64,000 nt of DNA from Centipeda noxia ATCC 43541 (GCF_000160555.1 NZ_GG749280.1:299890-363889), one strand, 5' to 3'. Positions 1-8,584 are shown, counted from the first letter of the stretch. The notes: generated from the letters alone by a model not told the origin. A program made the numbers and translations.

Positions 1-132
1 CGCCTTTTCCCATCCAGACTGCAGAAGCAACTCACTTCCTTCACTGTCGGCTTCGGAATCACACCGAATCGTGCCCCGTGCAGGGGCTTGCGGGCTGTAC
101 CGCCGGTGGGGATTTTCACCCCGCCTCAAAGA
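1..132 (-). promoter_or_regulatory. FMN riboswitch (RFN element)
   Basis: Read on the minus strand, the stretch has the conserved RFN blocks in order: GGCGGGGTGAAAATCCCC, ACCGGCGGTACAGCCCGC, GATTCGGTGTGATTCCGAAG, GCCGACAGTGAAGG and finally CAGTCTGGATGGGA. These are the FMN-contacting segments of the six-helix aptamer. It should repress a riboflavin synthesis or uptake gene when FMN is high. The regulated gene and the expression platform lie beyond the left edge, so target and mechanism cannot be read here. Confidence 0.95.
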
Positions 133-148
133 GCATCATTCGTATTGT

Positions 149-177
149 ATTGTAACACTGTGTATTCGTGATGTCAA
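149..177 (-). promoter_or_regulatory. Promoter for the FMN-riboswitch transcript
   Basis: TTGACA, a 17-base spacer and TACAAT lie just before the aptamer, a near-consensus sigma-A type promoter. The -35 box overlaps the last codon and stop of dhaM, so the riboflavin-related unit has its own start packed against the end of the upstream operon. Confidence 0.8.
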
Positions 178-560
178 TTGCCAATCTTCTGTGCGGCGCG
201 CGTCTCCTCCGCACGGCGTACGACCTCATCAAGATTCGCTCCGCAGACCGATGCGATGGCAGCGACAACGCCCCCCTCGGCAACGGGACAGTCCGCCATG
301 CGCAGCCGGCGATGGCCCATCTCCTCAACGATCGTCTCCACCGTCAGAATCGAACTGCCCGCGTCCATGAGAATAGCGACCCCGTCCTCACCGTACACGC
401 TGTCGATCGCCGCAACAATCCGCGCATAACTCGTGCCGAAGCCGCCGTCCTCCATGCCGCCTGCTGTTGCGATGCGCGCGTCCTTTGCCATCATCCGGCA
501 AGTCTCCGCGACACCGTGCGCCAACGCGGCGCTGTGCGTTACAATCACAAGTCCAACCAT
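174..560 (-). CDS. dhaM: DhaM-like PTS phosphotransferase (EIIA-Man fold)
   Basis: A 128-residue protein resembling the EIIA domain of DhaM, the subunit that passes phosphate from HPr to the ADP on DhaL in PTS-dependent dihydroxyacetone phosphorylation. The active-site histidine sits in the N-terminal segment VTHSAALAHG (residues 7-16). GGMEDGGFGTSYARI and the ILMDAGSS segment are typical of the family. Only the EIIA-like domain is present; the longer enterobacterial form adds HPr and EI parts. The start codon is one base past the terC stop, so it is translated as the last gene of the htpG-terC-dhaM run. No dhaK or dhaL is in the window, so a stand-alone regulatory role is possible. Confidence 0.85.
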   Translation of the reverse strand: MVGLVIVTHSAALAHGVAETCRMMAKDARIATAGGMEDGGFGTSYARIVAAIDSVYGEDGVAILMDAGSSILTVETIVEEMGHRRLRMADCPVAEGGVVAAIASVCGANLDEVVRRAEETRAAQKIGN

Positions 561-561
561 G

Positions 562-1233
562 TTATTCGCTCCGCTGTCTCCGTCCGCCGATGCTGCATAC
601 GATCCCTGCGAGCGCCGCCGGGATCAGTGTCTCAGCCTGCGGTGCAAAGCCGAGGATCATAGGGCCGATCGTGCGGTCATGCACAATCATCGTGCCGCCC
701 GTCCAGCCGAGGATGGCAGCACCGATCACAACGAGCACGGGATATTTCTCCATCAGTTTCCCGATCAGCTGGCTGCCGCCTACGACAATCGGAATGCTGA
801 TGATGAGACCGAGCACGACGAGCAGAAAATCGCCGTGTGACGCGCCCGCAATCGCAATCACGTTATCGATGCCCATTGCCGCATCCGCAACGATAATTGT
901 CTTGACCGCGCCCGCAAACGTATCTGCCGCCTCTACGTGTTCCTCCGAGGCGGAGGGCCGCATGAGCCTTACCGCGATCGGCAGGAGCACAAGGCCGCCG
1001 ATCGCCTGCAGATACGGCACCGTAAGCAGCTGCACGGCAAAGAATGTCATGGCCAGACGAATAACGATCGCGCCCGCCGTACCGACGTAGATCGCGCGTT
1101 TGCGCAAATGCGCAGCCAGGCGGTTCGACGCCATCGCAATCACGACGGCATTATCCCCCGCAAGCACGAGATCCAGAATAATGATCGAAAAGAGGGCCAC
1201 AAAGAACTGTGACGAAAAGAGTTCGACTTCCAC
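562..1233 (-). CDS. TerC/YjbE-family integral membrane protein
   Basis: A 223-residue polytopic membrane protein of the TerC family, some members of which export Mn2+ or have been linked to metal loading and tellurite resistance. The family signatures are visible: DLVLAGDNAVVIAMA near residue 21 and a second acidic repeat, VADAAMGIDNVIAIAGA, in the middle of the protein. Paired Asp/Asn residues in these helices form the proposed metal path. About seven hydrophobic segments can be counted. It begins 9 bases after htpG and ends 1 base before dhaM. No yybP-ykoY manganese riboswitch precedes it, so it probably depends on the htpG promoter. Confidence 0.85.
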   Translation of the reverse strand: MEVELFSSQFFVALFSIIILDLVLAGDNAVVIAMASNRLAAHLRKRAIYVGTAGAIVIRLAMTFFAVQLLTVPYLQAIGGLVLLPIAVRLMRPSASEEHVEAADTFAGAVKTIIVADAAMGIDNVIAIAGASHGDFLLVVLGLIISIPIVVGGSQLIGKLMEKYPVLVVIGAAILGWTGGTMIVHDRTIGPMILGFAPQAETLIPAALAGIVCSIGGRRQRSE

Positions 1234-1242
1234 AGCTTCTCC

Positions 1243-3192
1243 TTATTTCGCCATCATCTTTGCGAGCTTCTGCGCAAAGGCGACGGGATTCTCCGGCAGG
1301 ATGCCCTCAATCAAGAGAGCCTGCGTGTAAAGGAGATCGCAGTAGTCCTTGAACTCCTCGGTGTCCTTGCCCGCCGCGTGGACTTGCTGCAGCTTGGCAA
1401 AAAGATCGTGGTGCGGATTAATCTCGAGGATGCGCCGCGCCTTGAACATCGGATTGTTCATCTCGGCGAAGGTCTGCTCCATCGAGAGCGACGGCCCCGT
1501 CTCATCGGCGACCAGGCAGACCGCACTCGAACGCAGGCGCTGCGAGATCTTGACCTCTGCAATTTTGTCACCGAGCACGTCCTTGACGTCCTTGATGAGA
1601 TCGTCGTTCGCCTTTGCGATATCCTCGGTCTCCTTCTTCGCCGCCTCACTCTCAGCATCGTCAAGCCCCAAGTCGCCGCGGCTGATCGAGTGGAAGTTTT
1701 TCCCCTCGTACTCGTGTACCGTCTCGATCGCGAACTCATCGACCGGGTCGAGCAGGAAGAGTACCTCGAGTCCGCGCTCACGCAGCTGCTCCATCTGCGG
1801 CAGCTGCTCGATCGTCGCCTGATCCTTCGCCGTTGCGTAGTAAATGCTTTTCTGGCTCTCAGGCATCCGCTGGATGTACTCCTTCAGCGAGACGAGTTTA
1901 CCCTCCTTCGAGCTGTGGAACAGCAGGAGATCCTTCAGCTTATCCACTGTATCATGCCCGGAGTACATGCTGTTGTAGATGCCGATCTTCAGCATGCGGC
2001 CGTATTCGTTCCAGAATTTCTCGTAGCCCTCACGCTCCTTTTCGAGCTTCTTGCCGAGCGTCTTGAGAACATTCTTCTCGAGCGCGCGGCCGATGGTCTT
2101 GAGCTCGCGGCTCTGCTGCAAAAGCTCACGCGAGATGTTCAGCGAGAGGTCGGGCGAGTCCACGAGCCCCTTCATAAAGCGCAGATAGTCCGGCAGGAGA
2201 TCCTTGCACTTGTCCATGATGAAGACATGGCGCGAGTAAAGCTGGATGCCCGGCTCGTAGTCCGCCTGATAGAGGTTAAACGGCGCGCGCGCGGGAATCT
2301 CGAGGAGCGCTGTATACTCGACGGTGCCCTCCGCCTTTGTGTGGAATACCTCCATCGGCGCTTCCCACTCGTGGAACTGGTCGCGGAAGAAATCGTTGTA
2401 CTCCTCCGCCTTGATCTCGGACTTCGCGCGCGTCCAGAGCGGCTGCATTGAGTTCAGCGTGCGCAGCTCCGTCTTCTTGATCTTCTCCGCACCCTCGATA
2501 ATCTTGCCCTCATCGTCGCGCGGCATCTCCTCCGTCGTGACGTTCATGCGGATCGGGTAGCGCACATAGTCCGAATACTTCTTCACGAGATTCTCGAGCG
2601 TAAACGTATCCGTATAGTCCGTCTCGCCCTTCGTGAACTCTTTCGCGAGATGGATCGTCACCGTCGTGCCGCGCGTCTCCTTCTCAGCGTCCTCAATCGT
2701 GTAGCTGCCGTCGCCCGCCGACTCCCAGCGCGTCGCCTTCGTCTCTCCCGCCCGGCGCGTCACAATCGTCACTCGATCGGCGACCATAAACGCGGAGTAA
2801 AAGCCCACGCCGAACTGACCGATGAGATCCTTGTCCGGCGCGCCGCCGCTCTCCTCCTTCGCCTTCGCGAGCTGCTCCATGAATGCCTTTGTGCCCGATT
2901 TTGCGATCGTGCCGATATTCTCCACGACCTCCGCACGCGACATGCCGATGCCGTTGTCCGAGATCGTGAGCGTCTTGCTCTTCTTATCCGGCACGAGGAA
3001 AATCTCATACGCATCGTTCCCCTCGAGGATGTCCCTGTTTGTCAGACTCTCGAAGTGGAGCTTGTCAATCGCGTCCGACGCGTTCGAAATCAGCTCGCGC
3101 AGAAAAATCTCGCGGTTCGTATAGATCGAATGGATCATCAGATCCAGTAATTGTTTTGTCTCCGCTTGAAACTCAAACGTTTCCTTTGCCAT
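1243..3192 (-). CDS. htpG: Chaperone HtpG (Hsp90)
   Basis: A 649-residue bacterial Hsp90, an ATP-dependent cytosolic chaperone that remodels client proteins. The N-terminal GHKL ATPase motifs are intact: ELISNASDAIDK, DNGIGM and QFGVGFYSAF. The middle domain carries the conserved arginine region (LNISRELLQQS) and the C-terminal dimerisation domain is full length. The start is set at MAKETFEFQ because GGGAG lies 9-10 bases before that ATG; an in-frame ATG eight codons upstream lacks such a site. It is first in a run with terC and dhaM and follows a clear promoter. No CIRCE operator was seen. Confidence 0.97.
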   Translation of the reverse strand: MAKETFEFQAETKQLLDLMIHSIYTNREIFLRELISNASDAIDKLHFESLTNRDILEGNDAYEIFLVPDKKSKTLTISDNGIGMSRAEVVENIGTIAKSGTKAFMEQLAKAKEESGGAPDKDLIGQFGVGFYSAFMVADRVTIVTRRAGETKATRWESAGDGSYTIEDAEKETRGTTVTIHLAKEFTKGETDYTDTFTLENLVKKYSDYVRYPIRMNVTTEEMPRDDEGKIIEGAEKIKKTELRTLNSMQPLWTRAKSEIKAEEYNDFFRDQFHEWEAPMEVFHTKAEGTVEYTALLEIPARAPFNLYQADYEPGIQLYSRHVFIMDKCKDLLPDYLRFMKGLVDSPDLSLNISRELLQQSRELKTIGRALEKNVLKTLGKKLEKEREGYEKFWNEYGRMLKIGIYNSMYSGHDTVDKLKDLLLFHSSKEGKLVSLKEYIQRMPESQKSIYYATAKDQATIEQLPQMEQLRERGLEVLFLLDPVDEFAIETVHEYEGKNFHSISRGDLGLDDAESEAAKKETEDIAKANDDLIKDVKDVLGDKIAEVKISQRLRSSAVCLVADETGPSLSMEQTFAEMNNPMFKARRILEINPHHDLFAKLQQVHAAGKDTEEFKDYCDLLYTQALLIEGILPENPVAFAQKLAKMMAK

Positions 3193-3258
3193 GCTATCGT
3201 TCTCCCTTGGATTCATTTTTTTGCATATTATTATATATGCAGTACTAAACTGCGCTCT

Positions 3259-3287
3259 ATATTACACGAAAAATGACAAAAAGTCAA
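3259..3287 (-). promoter_or_regulatory. htpG promoter
   Basis: TTGACT, 17 bases, TAATAT on the minus strand, about 65 bases before the htpG start. It matches sigma-A at 5/6 and 4/6 positions. Confidence 0.75.
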
Positions 3288-3447
3288 ATTTTGATTTGTC
3301 CTCGGAAATACATGCGGAATAATTGCGGAAGTATTTTTTGATTCGATTGTTTTGCACTGTATCAGGATGTATTTATTGTAACAAATTCATCGTTCAATCG
3401 CAAATGCTTGCATAAGAATTTTCACATGCACAGGCTCCTTCTCCCAT

Positions 3448-3476
3448 TTGCAATCTATTGGATTTTCGATTATACT
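3448..3476 (+). promoter_or_regulatory. Promoter of the small membrane protein gene
   Basis: TTGCAA, 17 bases, TATACT on the plus strand, about 50 bases before the start codon, followed by a good AAAAGGAG ribosome binding site. Confidence 0.65.
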
Positions 3477-3527
3477 CAGGCAAGAAATGGTTATCACGCA
3501 AGGTTTTAAGGGAAAAGGAGATGTATT

Positions 3528-3800
3528 ATGGATCAGGAGCAAAACACGCAGAAGACGCAGACCATCATTGTAAAATCGCCCAAAAACGTCGGTCTCGCAG
3601 CGGGTCTGGGGTTCTTCTTCGGACCGATCGGCATGTGCTACTCGACGCTGATCGGTGCGCTCGTCATGTTTCTCGTTAATATCGTGGTAGGTCTGCTGAC
3701 GCTTGGGATCGGATTTATTTTTACTTTCCCGATCTGCGCGGTCTGGGCTTACATTGCGGCGAAAAAGTACAATCAGCAGCTCTACGCGGAGCACGGCTAA
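3528..3800 (+). CDS. Small two-helix membrane protein, unknown function
   Basis: A 90-residue protein with a charged, Gln-rich N-terminus (about 17 residues) followed by two hydrophobic segments (about 21-55 and 58-78) rich in Gly, Phe and Ile. It ends in a basic tail containing KKYNQQ. No catalytic motif is seen. AAAAGGAGATGTATT precedes the ATG, and a dedicated promoter lies upstream. It is followed after about 90 bases by the SIMPL-domain gene, which has its own -10 element, so the two need not be one unit. Function not recognised. Confidence 0.75.
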   Translation: MDQEQNTQKTQTIIVKSPKNVGLAAGLGFFFGPIGMCYSTLIGALVMFLVNIVVGLLTLGIGFIFTFPICAVWAYIAAKKYNQQLYAEHG

Positions 3801-3830
3801 TCCTGTTTTTATTAATTTTTTGCAGCGATA

Positions 3831-3839
3831 TGCTATAAT
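3831..3839 (+). promoter_or_regulatory. Extended -10 element before the SIMPL gene
   Basis: TGCTATAAT is a consensus extended -10; the -35 region at the usual distance is poor. The spacing to the start (about 50 bases) suits the SIMPL-domain gene. Confidence 0.5.
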
Positions 3840-3890
3840 GAGCGCAGTTTTTGACCGTTATAATTACAGTCAGAAGAACGGAGGATTTTC

Positions 3891-4607
3891 ATGAGGCATA
3901 TTTTATTCGGCTCGCTTGCACGCGTCTCTGTGCTGGCCCTGGCTCTCGTCATCCCGACGGGCATCGCCGCAGCGGAGGAAGCGCCCGCAACGCTGACGGT
4001 CGGCGGAATCGGCACGGCGCAGATTGCCCCCGATACGGCGGAGATCACCGTCGGCGTCATCATAGAGGCGAAGGACGCTGCAAAGGCGCACGCCGACAAT
4101 GCTGCGGCAACAGCGCGCATACACAGCGCCGTAAAAGGACTCGGCATTGCAGACCGCGACATTCAGACGGCGCACTACGATTTTTCGCAGCGCTACGACA
4201 TGCGCGACAACGGGCGCGGCGATGTCATCGGCTACACGGCGCAGAACTCCGTCGTAATCACGGTGCGCAACCTGAACAATGTGAGCAAGGTGATTGACAC
4301 AGCGCTTGCAAACGGTGCGAACCGCATCGACTCGCTGAACTTCACGGTGAGCGATACGAGCGCTGCAAAGAACGCCGCCCTTGCGGATGCGGTACGTTCC
4401 GCGCAGAGCAAGGCGCAGGCAATGGCAGGCGCGCTCGGCGTTCGCCTCGTGCGCATTGCAAATGTCTATGCGGATGCGCAGTCCGCCCCTCCGCGCAACT
4501 ACATGCCGATGATGATGGCGAAGGAGTCATATGACTCCTCGACGCCGATCTCTGCAGGAGAACTCTCTGTCGAAGCAACGGTGAACATCACCTATGTCAT
4601 CCAATAA
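3891..4607 (+). CDS. Exported SIMPL-domain (DUF541) protein
   Basis: A 238-residue protein with a signal peptide (basic start, hydrophobic core about 8-26, likely cleavage after IAAAEE or nearby). The remainder is a SIMPL/DUF541 domain: it begins with the typical LTVGGIGTAQIAPDTAEI segment and has the central ISYTAQNS-like stretch (GYTAQNSVVITVRNL) and an ANRIDSLNFTVSD segment. Members include the periplasmic or surface proteins YggE and BP26; they are linked to oxidative stress, but no reaction is established. Its last 14 bases overlap the acyltransferase gene, suggesting translational coupling. Confidence 0.85.
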   Translation: MRHILFGSLARVSVLALALVIPTGIAAAEEAPATLTVGGIGTAQIAPDTAEITVGVIIEAKDAAKAHADNAAATARIHSAVKGLGIADRDIQTAHYDFSQRYDMRDNGRGDVIGYTAQNSVVITVRNLNNVSKVIDTALANGANRIDSLNFTVSDTSAAKNAALADAVRSAQSKAQAMAGALGVRLVRIANVYADAQSAPPRNYMPMMMAKESYDSSTPISAGELSVEATVNITYVIQ

Positions 4608-5727
4608 ACGCGAGCGAGTCTCCGCTGTCGAAGCGATCCGCGGCATCTCCATGATGGGCGTGATCGGCATTCACATCGGCGCGGAGTATCTCGCAAATTC
4701 ATCGCCAAATCTTCATCTTGTGGCGCTTTTTGACATCGGCACGCGCTTCAGCGTGCCGATTTTTTTCTTTATCTCGGCGTTCGGTCTCTTCTACGGGCAG
4801 TCGCTGTCCGCAGTGTTTTCCTACCGAGATTTCCTCGCGCGGCGCGGGCGTACGGTCGTCATTCCGTATCTTATCTGGTCGCTCTTTTACATCGTGCATG
4901 ACGCGTGGTATTACGGGACGGGCTTCCCGCCGCTTCTCTCCCTGCCGGGCATTCTCTTCTTCGGCAATGCAAAGTATCAGCTCTATTTCATGGTCATCCT
5001 GATCTGGTTCTATCTGCTGATGCCGCTCTGGCGCTTCCTCCTGCGCCACATGACCCTGCCGCTGCTGGCAGGCATCCTCGTCCTGCAGATCGCGTTCGAC
5101 GACTGGTCGAGCTTCAATACGGCGTTCAATCTTTACGTCTACGGGCTCCCCGAGGGAACGCTTCTGCGCGCGCTGCTGTTTTATCGGCTGAACTACTGGG
5201 TCATGCACTACGTCTTTATCTTCCTGCTCGGCGGATACATCGCCCTGCATTTTGACACGTTCCGCACGCTGATGGCACGGCATGCGCGGCGTCTCTATGC
5301 CCTCGGCATCATCAGTCTCACCGCGCTTCTCGCATGGTATTACAAACTGATTCTCACGGACGGCTATACGCCGCTCGAGGCAATCTACACGGCACATCAG
5401 CTCTCGCCGCTCGGCATTCTCTATACGATTGGTGCGTCGCTCGCGCTCTTTGCGTTCTTCACGCGGCTGGGAACGAAAAATCTCCTGGGCCGCGCGTTCC
5501 AGTTCCTCGGGAAGCACTCCTACTTCATCTACCTCGCCCATCCGATCGCCATCACCTACCTGCTCCTGATGATTCATGCGCACGGTCATGTGCTCACAGC
5601 GCCCATTGCGCTCGGGCTCTACGCGGCGACGCTCCTGCTGACGCTCCTCGGAGCAGTCATCGCGAGAAAGATCGGAGAGCACATACCGATGGTGAACGAG
5701 CTGACGATCGGGCTAAGGAAACGCTGA
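4594..5727 (+). CDS. Membrane acyltransferase, acyltransferase-3 family
   Basis: A 377-residue polytopic protein with about ten hydrophobic helices and the acyltransferase-3 signature at the start: VEAIRGISMMGVIGIHIGAE, where the histidine in the first helix is the conserved catalytic residue. FFISAFGLFYGQ and the arginine-containing segment FLARRGRTVVIPYLIWS also match the family. Such enzymes O-acylate cell-surface glycans or other envelope molecules; the substrate here is unknown. It overlaps the SIMPL gene out of frame and is followed by a strong hairpin terminator. Confidence 0.85.
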   Translation: MSSNKRERVSAVEAIRGISMMGVIGIHIGAEYLANSSPNLHLVALFDIGTRFSVPIFFFISAFGLFYGQSLSAVFSYRDFLARRGRTVVIPYLIWSLFYIVHDAWYYGTGFPPLLSLPGILFFGNAKYQLYFMVILIWFYLLMPLWRFLLRHMTLPLLAGILVLQIAFDDWSSFNTAFNLYVYGLPEGTLLRALLFYRLNYWVMHYVFIFLLGGYIALHFDTFRTLMARHARRLYALGIISLTALLAWYYKLILTDGYTPLEAIYTAHQLSPLGILYTIGASLALFAFFTRLGTKNLLGRAFQFLGKHSYFIYLAHPIAITYLLLMIHAHGHVLTAPIALGLYAATLLLTLLGAVIARKIGEHIPMVNELTIGLRKR

Positions 5728-5786
5728 TAAATAAAGTCTGTCCGATTGCTGAACGCATCCGTGTTTTCTAAAGCCGAAGAAGTAAA

Positions 5787-5832
5787 GGGGCATTGTACGA
5801 AGCTAAAACTTCGTACAATGCCCCCCTTTTAT
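5787..5832. terminator. Hairpin terminator between convergent genes
   Basis: A perfect 16-bp stem (GGGGCATTGTACGAAG with its complement) around the loop CTAAAA, followed on the plus strand by a run of T (CCTTTTATTT). It ends the plus-strand acyltransferase unit. A shorter T-containing flank on the other side could also end the minus-strand amidohydrolase transcript, whose stop codon is at its edge. Confidence 0.85.
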
Positions 5833-6965
5833 TTCAGCCGCCGCAGCGCTTCCTCCGCCATGTGCGCGAGACAGCGCGCCGTCATCGGAATCGCCGCAGG
5901 ATCAACCGTGAATTTCGGATGATGGTTCTCAGGCGCAAGTCCCGTGCCGATGAATGCGAAGCAGGTCTCCATCGTCTCCTGATAGTAAGCGAAATCCTCC
6001 CCCGCCATCCACGGAACGGCATCGACGACTGCAAAGCCCTCCTGCTCCGCAGTCTCCTTTGCGAGCGCATTCCAGCGCTCCGTATTGACGACGGCAGGCG
6101 GCCCCGCGGTCCACGTGATCTCCGCACGTCCGCCAAATGCGGCGGCAATTCCGTCGGCAAGCGCCTCCATGCGTTCCTTGACGAGTGCCCGATCATCGGC
6201 ATCAAAGAGGCGTATCGTCCCCTCCATCCACGCGCGCTCGGGCAGGACATTCCACGTTGCCCCCGCCTCAATGTGCGTCACGCTGACAACAGCAGGACGC
6301 AGGGGACTGATGTTGCGCGCCGCAATCGTCTGCGCCGCCGTCACGAACTGCGCCGCCATGACGACAGGATCACAGCCGCGGTCAGGCTGCGCGGCATGCG
6401 TGCCAGCGCCGTGGAATGTGAGCTCAAATTTATCCACGGACGCCATCATACCGCCCGTGCACAGCCCCAGTGTCCCAACGGGATAGATCGGACGCGCGTG
6501 AATGCCGAAGATCGCCGCGACACCGTCAAGCGCCCCCGTATCGAGGACGGTGCGCGCCCCGCCCGGCGCCTCCTCGGCCGGCTGGCAGACGATATAGACG
6601 GTTCCCGCCAGCTGCGCTTCACGCTCCTTTAGGAGAAGCGCTGCCGCAAGCACCGATGCCATGTGAAAGTCATGCCCGCAGGCGTGCATCTTCCCCTCGT
6701 ACTGCGAGGCATACGGCAGGTTCGTTTCCTCGTTCACGGGCAGAGCATCCATATCCGTCCGCAGAGCAACGACAGGATTTTCTCCCGTTCCGATCACGGC
6801 GACGAGTCCCGTTGCAAGAGGCAGATCGCGCATGCGGATCCCTGCGCGCGCGAAGTCCGCCCGCAGGCGCGCCGTCGTCTCGAGCTCCTCGTAGGCAAGT
6901 TCCGGATGCGCATGCAGCCACTCAAATTCTGCGTGCGCAAAGTCCATAATTTCTGTTTCCGTCAT
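5829..6965 (-). CDS. M20-family amidohydrolase (N-acyl amino acid / hippurate type)
   Basis: A 378-residue metallopeptidase-family enzyme of the IAA-amino-acid hydrolase/hippuricase group, expected to hydrolyse N-acyl amino acids in the cytosol. Likely metal ligands are in ACGHDFHMAS (Cys and His, about residues 100-109), the glutamate pair in QPAEEAPGGA, HARP and, near the C-terminus, the histidine of APENHHPKF. The small dimerisation domain (VSVTHIEAGATWNVLPERA) lies in the middle. Length matches the family. GGGGGGAAACC precedes the start. It stands alone between two hairpins. The exact substrate cannot be told from the sequence. Confidence 0.9.
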   Translation of the reverse strand: MTETEIMDFAHAEFEWLHAHPELAYEELETTARLRADFARAGIRMRDLPLATGLVAVIGTGENPVVALRTDMDALPVNEETNLPYASQYEGKMHACGHDFHMASVLAAALLLKEREAQLAGTVYIVCQPAEEAPGGARTVLDTGALDGVAAIFGIHARPIYPVGTLGLCTGGMMASVDKFELTFHGAGTHAAQPDRGCDPVVMAAQFVTAAQTIAARNISPLRPAVVSVTHIEAGATWNVLPERAWMEGTIRLFDADDRALVKERMEALADGIAAAFGGRAEITWTAGPPAVVNTERWNALAKETAEQEGFAVVDAVPWMAGEDFAYYQETMETCFAFIGTGLAPENHHPKFTVDPAAIPMTARCLAHMAEEALRRLK

Positions 6966-6990
6966 TGGTTTCCCCCCGATGTAGAAACAA

Positions 6991-7034
6991 CGGGGCTACT
7001 GTACAAAGCCAAAAAGTTTCGTACAGTAGCCCCG
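6991..7034 (-). terminator. metK terminator hairpin
   Basis: A long stem, CGGGGCTACTGTAC with its complement, around an A-rich centre lies between metK and the amidohydrolase. The T tract on the exit side of the minus strand is weak (TTGTTTC). The stem resembles the 5787 hairpin (shared TGTACGAA). Confidence 0.6.
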
Positions 7035-7122
7035 AGTTTATTTTGGATATGTCGCTCAAGGCGCCCCTTCCACCGCTTGCGCGGTTCCCCTTCCCCGCTG
7101 TGGCGGGGCAGGCTGAATGCGC

Positions 7123-8307
7123 TTACAGTCCGGCTTCCTTCTTCAAAAGCGCGGCCTTGTCCGTCTTCTCCCACGGCAGATCGACATCCGTGCGGCCGAA
7201 GTGTCCGTATGCCGCCGTCTGGCGATAGATCGGACGGCGCAGGTCGAGCATCTTGATGATGCCCGCCGGGCGCAGGTCAAACGTCTTCTGCACGAGATCG
7301 ACGATCTTCTCCTCGTCGACCTTGCCCGTGCCGAACGTATCCACCATGATGGACACGGGATGCGCAACGCCGATAGCGTAGGCGAGCTGGATCTCGACAC
7401 GGTCGGCAAGTCCTGCCGCGACGATGTTCTTGGCGACATAGCGCGCCGCATACGCTGCACTGCGGTCCACCTTTGTGGGGTCCTTGCCCGAGAACGCGCC
7501 GCCGCCGTGGCGTGCCCAGCCGCCGTAGGTGTCAACGATGATTTTGCGCCCCGTGAGACCGGAGTCGCCGTGCGGGCCGCCGATGACGAACTTGCCCGTT
7601 GGATTGACAAAATACTTTGTCTCTGCGCGCAGGAGCTCTGCCGGAACAATCACCTTAATGACCTTTTCGATCATATCCTTTCGGATGGTTGCAAGGTCGA
7701 CCGCCTCGTCATGCTGCGTCGAGATAACGATGGTATTGACATAAATCGGCTTGCCGGCCTCATAGGCAACGGTGACCTGTGTCTTGCCGTCCGGACGCAG
7801 ATAGGGGAGCTCGCCGCTTTTGCGCACGTCCGTGAGGCGGCGTGCCAGCTTGTGCGCGAGCACCGTCGTGAGCGGCATGTACTCGGGCGTCTCGTTCGTC
7901 GCATAGCCGAACATCATGCCCTGATCGCCTGCACCGATCGCATCGGCCGCGTCCATATTCCCCTCGCGCGACTCGATCGCGCGATCAACTCCCTGCGCGA
8001 TATCCGGCGACTGCTCGTCGAGTGAGACGAGGATGCCGCAGGTATCAGCATCAAAGCCGTAGCTGGCGTTCGTGTAGCCGACCTCGCGCACCGTCTGGCG
8101 GATGATCTTCGGAATATCGACGTAGCATGTGGTCGAGATCTCGCCGACAACATGTGCCTGCCCCGTCGTGACAAGCGTCTCGCAGGCGACGCGTCCCTGC
8201 GGATCCTGCGCCAGAATCGCGTCGAGAATGCTGTCAGAGATCTGATCAGCGAGTTTATCCGGATGTCCTTCAGTGACAGACTCGGATGTAAAGAGCATCT
8301 TTTTCAT
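7123..8307 (-). CDS. metK: S-adenosylmethionine synthetase
   Basis: A 394-residue cytosolic enzyme making SAM from methionine and ATP. Motifs seen: [16 protein letters not shown] at the N-terminus, the signature [16 protein letters not shown] (about residues 121-136), and the glycine-rich [15 protein letters not shown] loop. Length fits the family. It stands alone behind a SAM-I riboswitch, a leader terminator and a near-consensus promoter, so SAM should shut off its own synthesis by premature termination. Confidence 0.98.
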   Translation of the reverse strand: MKKMLFTSESVTEGHPDKLADQISDSILDAILAQDPQGRVACETLVTTGQAHVVGEISTTCYVDIPKIIRQTVREVGYTNASYGFDADTCGILVSLDEQSPDIAQGVDRAIESREGNMDAADAIGAGDQGMMFGYATNETPEYMPLTTVLAHKLARRLTDVRKSGELPYLRPDGKTQVTVAYEAGKPIYVNTIVISTQHDEAVDLATIRKDMIEKVIKVIVPAELLRAETKYFVNPTGKFVIGGPHGDSGLTGRKIIVDTYGGWARHGGGAFSGKDPTKVDRSAAYAARYVAKNIVAAGLADRVEIQLAYAIGVAHPVSIMVDTFGTGKVDEEKIVDLVQKTFDLRPAGIIKMLDLRRPIYRQTAAYGHFGRTDVDLPWEKTDKAALLKKEAGL

Positions 8308-8363
8308 TCAAAAACCTCCCTGCGTTTTGAATACCATTTCAGAAAACCTCACTCCACTCCTGC

Positions 8364-8400
8364 AAAAAAGCCTCCCTTTTAAGATAAGGGAGGCTTTTTT
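8364..8400 (-). terminator. Riboswitch attenuator in the metK leader
   Basis: AAGCCTCCCTT and AAGGGAGGCTT form an 11-bp stem followed on the minus strand by a run of T, placed between the SAM aptamer and metK. This is the expected expression platform: termination when SAM is bound. Confidence 0.9.
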
Positions 8401-8406
8401 CCGCCG

Positions 8407-8515
8407 CTCTCATCTCATAGGCAGTCCGCCTAAAGGAATTGGCACCGTTGACCCAGTCGTCATGGTTGCCGCAGCTTCATCGGGCCATTCCCTCCACTGC
8501 TCTGGATGAGGTATA
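8407..8515 (-). promoter_or_regulatory. SAM-I riboswitch (S box)
   Basis: On the minus strand the aptamer shows ATCCAGAGCAGTGGAGGGAA, TGGCCCGATGAAGC, CGGCAACC, GGTGCCAATTCC and closing GATGAGAG, the conserved S-box segments including the kink-turn and the SAM-contacting core. It lies directly upstream of the attenuator and metK. Confidence 0.97.
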
Positions 8516-8533
8516 TTCTCTTCTATACGTCGC

Positions 8534-8562
8534 ATTGTAACGAATGCAGAGTGCATTGTCAA
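8534..8562 (-). promoter_or_regulatory. metK leader promoter
   Basis: TTGACA, 17 bases, TACAAT, starting transcription a few bases before the SAM aptamer. Confidence 0.85.
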
Positions 8563-8584
8563 GGACTATTTTCACATATTTTTC

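Larger units (their letters stand above)
3193..3527. other. Divergent intergenic region htpG / small membrane gene
   Basis: An AT-rich stretch of 335 bases holding a promoter for each flanking gene and no convincing coding sequence. A near-palindrome of GCATAT arms (about 3223-3241) lies in the htpG leader and could be an operator or leader hairpin. Nothing else recognisable was found in the middle. Confidence 0.6.

Noticed and set aside
1378-2451. Long plus-strand open frame inside htpG
   Set aside because: It lies opposite htpG, has no ribosome binding site, and its composition follows the antisense of a GC-rich gene.
7045-7110. Small GC-rich hairpins and a repeat-like stretch after metK (CCCCGC/GCGGGG)
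   Set aside because: A loosely similar sequence occurs near 29157, but the match is short and GC-driven; not enough for a repeat call.
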